NCBI GenBank assembly: GCA_018666295.1
Contig: JABIZW010000251.1
Span: forward strand, 1 to 6,460
Reading direction: 5' to 3'
Length of the DNA: 6,460 nt
Origin: Halieaceae bacterium
GTDB lineage: Bacteria; Pseudomonadota; Gammaproteobacteria; Pseudomonadales; Halieaceae
The notes beneath the pieces are model-generated. The model did not search any database. It saw only the letters and a program-made list of their open reading frames with translations, and was not told the DNA's origin. Both the position numbers and the translations under genes were made by a program. Positions 1 to 5,563 of the stretch are shown piece by piece. The number at the start of each line of letters is the position of its first letter. Position 1 is the stretch's first letter.

Positions 1-165
1 AATTTCAAGCAAGGCGTTTCTTATTTGAGTGTTGTGAGGCAGCTTGAGACGTCCAGTTTGTCCGGTTACCTCAGGGAAGATGGGGAGACCGGGGTCCGCA
101 TAGTTCACAGCAGTGCGCTTCACTTCCACTCCATCAAATGCACGATTCGTTTTGACTTTAATCAA
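1..165 (-). CDS. Possible N-terminal fragment of an unidentified protein running off the left edge
   Basis: A reading frame on the minus strand is open from an in-frame stop (187-189) to the window edge. The first usable start is TTG at 163-165, preceded at 7 nt by only a weak GAG. It would encode about 55 residues, including DGVEVKRTAVNYADPGLP and TGQTGRLKLPHNTQIRN. No domain is recognised. It is preferred over the equally open plus-strand frame at 1-201 because its codons are richer in purines and in G/C at the first position and its composition is more protein-like. The plus frame is rich in Ser, His, Trp and first-position T. Against it, the start is weak. The nearby T-rich hairpin (278-306) points rightward, which would suit a plus-strand gene ending at 201. 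If real, it is divergent from the receptor gene. Confidence 0.3.
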   Translation of the reverse strand, partial: MIKVKTNRAFDGVEVKRTAVNYADPGLPIFPEVTGQTGRLKLPHNTQIRNALLEI

Positions 166-236
166 GACGTGACTCGGTCCGTTTATTCATGGAGTTGGTG
201 ATTTTCAACTCGCCTTGCGTCTATCAAGTGCTTAAC

Positions 237-263
237 CGCAAGCGCTGCCGAGCATCGCTTGCG
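237..263. repeat. 8-bp perfect inverted repeat (CGCAAGCG / CGCTTGCG)
   Basis: CGCAAGCG at 237-244 and its exact reverse complement CGCTTGCG at 256-263 flank an 11-nt centre. No T-run follows on either strand, so it is not an intrinsic terminator by itself. It lies just upstream of the paired dyads at 278-324. In RNA its left arm could instead pair in part with GCGCTT at 295-300. It could be a hairpin or a protein-binding dyad; the sequence does not decide. Confidence 0.45.
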
Positions 264-277
264 TGACACGTCCACCT

Positions 278-329
278 CGCACAAGGTTAGTGCGGCGCTT
301 TTTTTTCCGCACCATAAGGGTGCGCTTTT
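278..329 (+). promoter_or_regulatory. Pair of 17-bp dyads CGCAC-N7-GTGCG, 30 bp apart, with T-runs
   Basis: Copy 1 is CGCACaaggttaGTGCG (278-294), followed by GCGC and eight T residues (299-306). Copy 2 is CGCACcataaggGTGCG (308-324), followed by C and four T (326-329). The starts are exactly 30 bp apart, about three helical turns, so both would lie on one face of the DNA, as in a two-site operator. As RNA, each copy folds into a hairpin followed by U residues. In addition GTGCGG (290-295) can pair with CCGCAC (307-312), so the middle arms can pair with each other instead, as in a leader attenuator. The only strong gene downstream is the receptor, whose start is about 160 bp away. The repeat itself is seen directly; its role, as operator, tandem weak terminator or attenuator, is inference. 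Confidence 0.5.
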
Positions 330-484
330 GTGCCAAAAACCTAGTGAAAAACAGTGTCTCAACGGGTAGCATGCTCCGTTTTCTCAGTCTCTGTAACGAT
401 TCTTTAAACTTGGCATCTTTCGTGCAAGTTGCGCGAAGATATAAACAATCAAAATCCACTCATCATCCCATCGAAGGCTTTGTT
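330..484 (+). promoter_or_regulatory. Leader and presumed promoter region of the receptor gene
   Basis: This stretch lacks a convincing gene and should hold the receptor's promoter. The best -10-like hexamer is TATAAA (440-445), about 40 nt upstream of the start. No good -35 sits at 16-18 bp; TTGGCA (410-415) is 24 bp away, which is too far. A second weak combination is TTCTCA (381-386) with TAAACT (405-410), 18 bp apart, each matching consensus at 4 of 6 positions. GAAGG at 473-477 is the ribosome binding site. The region is formally open in the receptor's frame back to 263, but the residues encoded there look like translated leader. Confidence 0.25.
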
Positions 485-2764
485 ATGGCTCCCATGTTGC
501 GACGATTTATCGCGGTAAACTTAGTTTCTGTTGTTCTTATTCCTAGTGCTCTTAGTCAGAGTGCTCCTGTATTTGAAGAGGTGTTGGTGACGGCAGAAAA
601 GCGTTCTGAAAGTCTTCAGGACCTTTCCCAGGCCGTGACAGCACTCACAGCCATGGAAGTAGAAGAGCGTCAGCTCACCTCCTTTGTGGATCTCAGCGCA
701 ATTGCTCCTGGAGTCAACGTCGCGAAGAATGAGGGTTTCAAGACAGTCATTACTATTAGAGGGATTGGTAATGAAGCAAATCAGAACGCGATTGCAAACC
801 CTTCAGTGTCGTACCACCTTGATGGTGTTTATATTGCGTCGCCGTTCGCATTGCAGACCGACTTTCTAGATCTTGAGCAAATCGAAGTATTGCGAGGCCC
901 GCAGGGTACTCTATTTGGACAGAACTCAACGGGCGGCGCTATTAACGTGGTGACGATGGATCCCGAGTTCGACGAATTCAACGGAACGGCCGATATTAGT
1001 CTAGGTCAGTACAAAGGGGTTAGAGCACGAGCGAGTATGAATATTCCGCTATCGGATACCCTCGCCGCGCGCGTGTCATTGCTAAGAAACAACCATCAGG
1101 GTTTTACAGAAAACGTATCGAATGGTCAGGACCTCGACGATGCTGACAGCCTGTCCGCAAGAGTGAAGCTCCTTTGGCAGCCCAGTGACACTGTGACGGT
1201 AAAATTGGGCGCTCAAATGTTTGAGGAAAATGTGAATGGCCAAGCGCAAAAGGGTATTTACGACCCTACTGAGGGTGCGCGACGTCTTGCGCAAGACTCA
1301 CTTTCTTCATACGAGCTCAGTTCTGACCTTTACAGTGCGACGGTCGAATGGGATCTGCCCAGCTTCACAGTGAAGTCAATCACGAGCTACCAAAGCGATG
1401 ACATTAAAGTCCTGCGCGACAACGATCGACATGATTTCGCCACACTTCCACCGTTTTTCTTGCTCCAAAGCTACTTTGAGCCTGAAACCAACGACCAGAC
1501 GACCACGACTCAAGAGTTTAACCTGATCTCTGCGTCCCCAGCTTTCGGCCGCTTAGATTGGGTAGCCGGTGTCTTCTACCTCGATACAGAAGTGGACATT
1601 GCAATTACTGAGCGTCTCGACTTCGGTTTTGACGGTACTTTTGACCCGTTTACCGTGGAAGATATTCTAACGTTTGCGCCGGCTGATGCAGGGTTTATCT
1701 CAAACGCGAAGCCTGAGCGTGAGTCGCTGTCTGTTTACGGTCAAGGCACCTTGACCTTGAGTGATACAACACGCCTCATCGGCGGTCTTCGCTACACACA
1801 AGACGAAGTCTACAGTGAAGTCACTAACTTCTACGGTCGCGGTGGTACAGACATTTTAGAAATCGACAGCGATGAAGTCACAGGCCGTCTTGCCTTTGAG
1901 AAAGATTTTGACGATGTAACCTTGGGCTATGCGTCCTATACCCGCGGCTTCAAGCCCGGTGGTTCAAACTTAACCTTTGGTCGCGAGGCTGTAGTTTCGC
2001 CCATCGTGGTGTTGCCCACGTTTGAGCAGGAGACCATTGATGCATATGAAGTGGGCCTGAAGACGGACTTGGATGACGGTCGTGTTCGACTCAACGCCGC
2101 AGCGTTCATGTACTCCTACGAAAACTTACAATATCAGGCAACCGATCCTGAGGTGTTCCAGGGCGGTGTGGGTAATATCCCCGAGTCTGATATTTATGGC
2201 GCAGAACTTGAGCTTGGTGCGTTTTTGAGCGACTCCGTACTATTCGACGTTCGACTCGCTTGGTTGAGCACTGAAATTACGGAGAGTCACCTGGCGCTGG
2301 ATAACGTGGCCTCGGAAGCGGCAACGAATGCACTGCTCGCTCAGGGTGTTAGCTTGTTCAGCCCCGAGGTCGAGGTGGCGCGTGCGGCGCAAATCTCAGA
2401 CGTTCGCGGTAATGTGCTCCCTAAAACACCTCGGTTAACTGCCAATATTGCTTTGACCCACACGACGGCGATTGAGGGTTGGGGAGACGTTAAGTCGAGT
2501 CTGAGTTTCACCTATCGCGGTGATTTTAAGCACCGCGTCTTTAATAACCCTACGACGGACAGTGTTCCTTCGTATCAAACGCTTGATGTACTTGTGAAGC
2601 TGACACCGGACGACGCGGACTGGCGCGTGGAGCTAATTGGTAAGAATATTACTGACGAGGCGGGGATTAACGCCCGATTCACAGACGTCTTTGGTGTTGG
2701 TGCTACCGGCGATCAGTTCATTCAGCCGCGTCAATTCATGGTTCGAGCTGGTTTCGACTTCTGA
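485..2764 (+). CDS. TonB-dependent outer-membrane receptor
   Basis: The product is a 759-residue TonB-dependent receptor that would bind an unknown substrate at the cell surface and import it using TonB energy. The start ATG at 485 has GAAGG 7 nt upstream and opens a signal peptide: positive Arg6-Arg7, a hydrophobic stretch at 8-23, and likely cleavage near ALS-Q (22-25). The TonB box follows directly as EEVLVTA (31-37), so there is no N-terminal signalling (STN) domain. The plug domain spans about 42-160, with its hallmark RGPQGTLFGQNSTGG at 137-151 and IRGIG before it. The remainder has the alternating pattern of a 22-strand barrel and ends in GFDF with the terminal Phe used for outer-membrane assembly. 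An in-frame extension to 263 is rejected because it would bury the signal peptide. A strong terminator follows, so it is probably a single-gene transcript. This subfamily includes receptors for varied, mostly unproven substrates; none can be assigned here. Confidence 0.95.
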   Translation: MAPMLRRFIAVNLVSVVLIPSALSQSAPVFEEVLVTAEKRSESLQDLSQAVTALTAMEVEERQLTSFVDLSAIAPGVNVAKNEGFKTVITIRGIGNEANQNAIANPSVSYHLDGVYIASPFALQTDFLDLEQIEVLRGPQGTLFGQNSTGGAINVVTMDPEFDEFNGTADISLGQYKGVRARASMNIPLSDTLAARVSLLRNNHQGFTENVSNGQDLDDADSLSARVKLLWQPSDTVTVKLGAQMFEENVNGQAQKGIYDPTEGARRLAQDSLSSYELSSDLYSATVEWDLPSFTVKSITSYQSDDIKVLRDNDRHDFATLPPFFLLQSYFEPETNDQTTTTQEFNLISASPAFGRLDWVAGVFYLDTEVDIAITERLDFGFDGTFDPFTVEDILTFAPADAGFISNAKPERESLSVYGQGTLTLSDTTRLIGGLRYTQDEVYSEVTNFYGRGGTDILEIDSDEVTGRLAFEKDFDDVTLGYASYTRGFKPGGSNLTFGREAVVSPIVVLPTFEQETIDAYEVGLKTDLDDGRVRLNAAAFMYSYENLQYQATDPEVFQGGVGNIPESDIYGAELELGAFLSDSVLFDVRLAWLSTEITESHLALDNVASEAATNALLAQGVSLFSPEVEVARAAQISDVRGNVLPKTPRLTANIALTHTTAIEGWGDVKSSLSFTYRGDFKHRVFNNPTTDSVPSYQTLDVLVKLTPDDADWRVELIGKNITDEAGINARFTDVFGVGATGDQFIQPRQFMVRAGFDF

Positions 2765-2825
2765 ATCAAAGAGTGGGCTGGGTCACATTGATCGAGTCCG
2801 CAGGTCACGTCATTTCACTAGGGTT

Positions 2826-2853
2826 ATGGCAGCGTTTCGCTGCCATTTTTTTT
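2826..2853 (+). terminator. Intrinsic terminator after the receptor gene
   Basis: ATGGCAGCG (2826-2834) and CGCTGCCAT (2838-2846) form a perfect 9-bp stem closed by a TTT loop. The stem runs directly into eight T residues (2846-2853). It lies 61 nt after the receptor stop codon and on its strand. It should uncouple receptor transcription from the permease gene that starts 87 nt further on. Confidence 0.92.
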
Positions 2854-2940
2854 GCCGGTTAGCACTGCGCGTTGCCGGTGGTAATGACCGTCGCTCATGT
2901 GCACACTTGGGCTCGGTTTTCACAGTATAGGGCGAGGGAT

Positions 2941-4227
2941 ATGGGCGATTTTTTTAAGCTCCAGGAGAACGGCACATCGGTTGGACGTGAACTCATGGCG
3001 GGTGCCACCACATTCACCGCCATGGCGTACATCCTTGTCGTAAACCCGCAAATTATGGCGTCGGCTGGAATCGATCAAGATGCGAGTTTCGTGGCGACCT
3101 GCCTCGCAGCTGCAATCAGCTGCATACTGATGGGTTTGTATGCGAACTGGCCTGTGGGTCTTGCACCCGGTATGGGACTGAATGCGCTGTTTGCCTACAC
3201 CATTGTGGGAGACCTGGGCTATCCATGGCAGACCGCGCTGGGTGCAGTTTTCATTTCGGGTATCTTCTTCGTGATCATCAGCGTTACCCGAATTCGCGCC
3301 TGGATCATTATGAGTATTCCCAATGATTTGAAAATCGGGATGACCGCGGGAGTGGGGCTGTTTATCGGAATTATTGGCTTACAGAACGGCGGCATCATCA
3401 CCGACCACCCCGTCACCCTGGTGACCATGGGCGATTTTAGCGATATTCCAACAGCATTAGCGGGGGTGAGCTTTCTCTTGGTGGCCGTACTGTCGGCTCG
3501 CTTGGCTGCTGGCGGCTTAATTCTGGGTATTCTTGCGGTTACGGTCGTTGGTGTTTTTCTGGGCGAGGTCGAGTACCGGGGAATCATGTCAGCGCCGCCG
3601 TCAATTGCGCCACTCATCGGTCAAATCGATATTGCCGCGGCACTTGATGTGTCGTTAGTCAGTGTTATTTTTTCAATACTCATCGTTAACTTATTTGACA
3701 CCACCGGAACACTCGTGGGCGTCGCGTCGAACGCTGAGTTGACCGATGAAGACGGCAATATTCGAAACTTTAACAAGGCACTGAAGGCTGACAGCACGGC
3801 GAGTGTTCTGGGTGCATTGCTGGGTAATTCGCCCGTCACATCGTACGTCGAGAGCGCGGCAGGGGTTGCAGCCGGTGGGCGCACAGGTTTGACAGCCTGC
3901 GCCGTAGGTGCCCTGTTCTTACTCGCCATTTTCTTTGCGCCGCTGGCGATGATGATCCCAAGTTTCGCGGTGTCCGGGGCATTGGTCTACGTTGCTTTAC
4001 TTATGTGCTCAGGGCTTGGGCGTTTGAGTTGGGAAAATCCAGTCGTTCTGATCCCTGCATTACTGATCATGATTATGATTCCGCTCACGTTCTCCATTGC
4101 CGACGGGATTGGAATTGGATTTATCAGCTATGTGGCGTTGAGCCTGCTCGCGTCCAAGGCGCCCAAGGTCAGCTACGGAGCGTTGGTCATCGCTGCGCTG
4201 TTCATTGTTAAGTTCGTACTGTTGTAA
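2941..4227 (+). CDS. AzgA/GhxP-type purine permease (COG2252, xanthine/uracil/adenine-type)
   Basis: The product is a 428-residue inner-membrane permease of the AzgA-like branch of the nucleobase transporters. Characterised relatives move adenine, guanine or hypoxanthine with protons. Landmarks in order are AGATTFTAMAYILVVNP in the first membrane segment (19-35), PGMGLNALFAY (76-86), LFDTTGTLVG (251-260, Asp253) and GNSPVTSYVESAAG (295-308, Glu304), followed by AAGGRTGLTA. The Asp and Glu segments are the substrate-site signatures of the family. Hydrophobic segments fill the rest, about 12-14 in all, and the length is close to the usual 430-450. The ATG at 2941 is chosen because MGDFFKLQENGT matches the family's typical start and GAGGG (2934-2938) lies just upstream, though closer than usual. 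An in-frame extension to TTG 2872 adds only unconserved residues. The gene is convergent with a phosphoribosyltransferase 27 nt away, which supports purine over uracil. The exact base cannot be told from sequence. Confidence 0.92.
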   Translation: MGDFFKLQENGTSVGRELMAGATTFTAMAYILVVNPQIMASAGIDQDASFVATCLAAAISCILMGLYANWPVGLAPGMGLNALFAYTIVGDLGYPWQTALGAVFISGIFFVIISVTRIRAWIIMSIPNDLKIGMTAGVGLFIGIIGLQNGGIITDHPVTLVTMGDFSDIPTALAGVSFLLVAVLSARLAAGGLILGILAVTVVGVFLGEVEYRGIMSAPPSIAPLIGQIDIAAALDVSLVSVIFSILIVNLFDTTGTLVGVASNAELTDEDGNIRNFNKALKADSTASVLGALLGNSPVTSYVESAAGVAAGGRTGLTACAVGALFLLAIFFAPLAMMIPSFAVSGALVYVALLMCSGLGRLSWENPVVLIPALLIMIMIPLTFSIADGIGIGFISYVALSLLASKAPKVSYGALVIAALFIVKFVLL

Positions 4228-4254
4228 GCGCCCTAAGCTGGGGCAGGGGGCGTA

Positions 4255-4827
4255 TCAGTCGTCGATATGGTCTTTGAGAATATCGTAGAGCACCGGTTTG
4301 TTTTCCATAAGTTCACGGGTACTCAATCCATGTATCTCATAGGGGTAGACCAGCCAATCGTCGGTCTCGTGCAGGTAGTAATCGGGCAGTAAATCGACCT
4401 GACGGCGGCTGGGCTTGTAGTAGGGAGTCGCTACACGTATGTCAGAGGGAATGTTCTGACGAAGGAGAACCTGTAGACGATCGACCACTGCGGCGATTGT
4501 ACGACCGGTGTCGAATACGTCATCGACGATCAGCAGTTTGTCCTCATGGGTTAGACGTTTTACCAGGTAGCTGAGTCCATAGACCTCGACGTGGCCTTTT
4601 TGCTGATCGATGCCCTGTTTGTACGACGACGTTCTAATGGCAATGTTATCGGCTTGAACACCCGCGTAAGCGAGAATTTCTTGCACTGCGATGCCCACAG
4701 GGGCACCACCGCGCCAGATGGCAACAATAAACGTTGGTTCGAATCCGCTGTTGACGATTTGGGTACCCAATTGAAACGAATCGTTCAATAATTGATCCGC
4801 GGATAGGTATGTTTTCGTCGTACTCAT
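4255..4827 (-). CDS. Purine phosphoribosyltransferase (Gpt/HGPRT-like, COG2236-type), canonical paralogue
   Basis: The product is a 190-residue cytoplasmic type I phosphoribosyltransferase, expected to join a 6-oxopurine base (hypoxanthine, guanine or xanthine) to PRPP, giving the nucleotide and pyrophosphate. The visible active site is complete. IWRGG (37-41) is the pyrophosphate loop, as in E. coli Gpt SRGG. Ser68-Tyr69 is the dipeptide of the mobile loop. LLIVDDVFDTGRT (98-110) is the PRPP loop with acidic pair Asp102-Asp103 and catalytic-base candidate Asp106. YYKP (136-139) supplies the base-contacting Lys138, and DDWLVYPYE (156-164) places Trp158 to stack on the purine, like the equivalent stretch of Gpt and yeast Hpt1. 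ATG 4827 is the only plausible start, yet no Shine-Dalgarno sequence precedes it (CAGATCACATCC). It is about 57% identical by hand alignment to the divergent paralogue at 4902-5504. Substrate preference among purines is uncertain. Confidence 0.9.
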   Translation of the reverse strand: MSTTKTYLSADQLLNDSFQLGTQIVNSGFEPTFIVAIWRGGAPVGIAVQEILAYAGVQADNIAIRTSSYKQGIDQQKGHVEVYGLSYLVKRLTHEDKLLIVDDVFDTGRTIAAVVDRLQVLLRQNIPSDIRVATPYYKPSRRQVDLLPDYYLHETDDWLVYPYEIHGLSTRELMENKPVLYDILKDHIDD

Positions 4828-4892
4828 GGATGTGATCTGCGCAACCGCTAAAACGTTATGATATCAGCTAGTAATTGGTAGGAAGTAAGCCC
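4828..4892. promoter_or_regulatory. Shared divergent promoter region of the two phosphoribosyltransferase genes
   Basis: The gap between the paralogues contains overlapping -10-like hexamers in opposite directions. On the plus strand there is TATGAT (4857-4862) and on the minus strand TATCAT (4863-4858). Each matches TATAAT at 5 of 6 positions, and each would give a leader of roughly 25-35 nt. No convincing -35 is seen for either. Small palindromes AACGTT (4852-4857) and GATATC (4860-4865) fall at the same place. If both are used, polymerase could serve only one direction at a time. For the rightward gene, AGGAAG (4880-4885) is a likely ribosome binding site. Confidence 0.4.
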
Positions 4893-4901
4893 TTGGAACA
4901 A

Positions 4902-5504
4902 ATGATCAAAAAAATGTTCATCGAAGAAGAAGCCCTTTTGAATGACGCGTTCCGTATGGGCGTGGCCGTTTTTGAGAGCGGTTTTGCACCAACCTTCATT
5001 GTGGGTATCTGGCGTGGCGGCTCATCGGTTGGAATTTACGTTCAGGAGTGTCTTCAGTTTTTGGGTGTTGAGAGCGATCACATCTCCATACGGACGTCTT
5101 ACGCTGGCCTCTCCGAGTACCCCAAGTCCGTTGAGGATCCGTCGAGCATCCGGGTTCATGGGTTACAGTACCTGCTCGAAAACTTAAACGCCGATGATCG
5201 TTTGCTACTCGTGGACGACGTATTTAATTCAGGCTACAGCATTGAAGCAGTGCTTGAGCACCTGCAGCGAAAGTTGCGGCTCAACATGCCGTCGGACATT
5301 CGTGTGGCGACGCCGTATTACAAGCCCGGCCACAACAAGACGGGTAGGCACCCTGATTACTATGTCCACGAAGTGGATGACTGGTTAGTTTTACCTTATG
5401 AGCTTCAAGGCCTAAGTACGATTGAACTTGAGGCGAGCAAGCCGGCAGCTGCTCGGATTTTAAAAACACTCATTACTGACTCAGCGTCCAAAGCACTGAC
5501 GTGA
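4902..5504 (+). CDS. Divergent purine-type phosphoribosyltransferase paralogue with Asn in place of the catalytic Asp
   Basis: The product is a 200-residue type I phosphoribosyltransferase homologous to the product of 4255-4827. It keeps IWRGG (36-40), Ser66-Tyr67, the acidic pair Asp105-Asp106, YYKP with Lys141, PDYY and DDWLVLPYE with Trp161. The PRPP loop, however, reads VDDVFNSGYS (104-113) where the paralogue has VDDVFDTGRT. Asn109 replaces the aspartate thought to act as general base in 6-oxopurine enzymes, and both loop threonines are serine. The loop after Ser-Tyr is about five residues longer. Orotate and adenine enzymes also lack Asp at this position, so altered substrate, slower catalysis or a regulatory role are all possible. 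ATG 4902 gives an N-terminus matching the paralogue's. TTG 4893 is a serious alternative because it has AGGAAG 7 nt upstream, and TTG 4875 is less likely. The intact frame and conserved core argue against a pseudogene. Confidence 0.88.
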   Translation: MIKKMFIEEEALLNDAFRMGVAVFESGFAPTFIVGIWRGGSSVGIYVQECLQFLGVESDHISIRTSYAGLSEYPKSVEDPSSIRVHGLQYLLENLNADDRLLLVDDVFNSGYSIEAVLEHLQRKLRLNMPSDIRVATPYYKPGHNKTGRHPDYYVHEVDDWLVLPYELQGLSTIELEASKPAAARILKTLITDSASKALT

Positions 5505-5563
5505 TAACACCGTTTTACGGTTTGCAGATCAATCTCGGTCGCTCTAGACCATAAAGGGCGTCG

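Noticed and set aside
1..201. Plus-strand C-terminal fragment ending at TGA 199-201
   Set aside because: It is open but compositionally poor (many Ser, His and Trp, T-rich first codon positions). The codon-aligned minus frame looks more like a protein, so it is kept only as an alternative.
263..484. N-terminal extension of the receptor reading frame back to 263
   Set aside because: The added 74 residues are Arg-rich and leader-like, would put the signal peptide internally, and the ATG at 485 has its own ribosome binding site followed at once by a signal peptide and TonB box.
2872..2940. Permease start at TTG 2872 or ATG 2884
   Set aside because: The extra residues do not resemble the family's N-terminus; ATG 2941 gives the usual FKL..NGT beginning and has GAGGG just upstream.
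3219..3929. Long minus-strand open frames opposite the permease
   Set aside because: They are antisense shadows of a clearly coding permease, with proline- and threonine-rich translations and no recognisable domain.
4228..4254. Bidirectional terminator between permease and phosphoribosyltransferase
   Set aside because: CGCCC (4229-4233) can pair with GGGCG (4248-4252), but the stem is short, the loop long, and no T-run follows on either strand.
4847..4862. PurR-type operator centred on AACGTT between the phosphoribosyltransferase genes
   Set aside because: By hand only about 9 of 16 positions match the E. coli PurR consensus and the outer half-site bases fail, so a purine repressor site is tempting but not supported.
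5505..5563. Terminator between the second phosphoribosyltransferase and the MFS gene
   Set aside because: ACCG-TTTTA-CGGT and GGTC-GCTCTA-GACC are 4-bp stems without a proper T-run; both are too weak to call.
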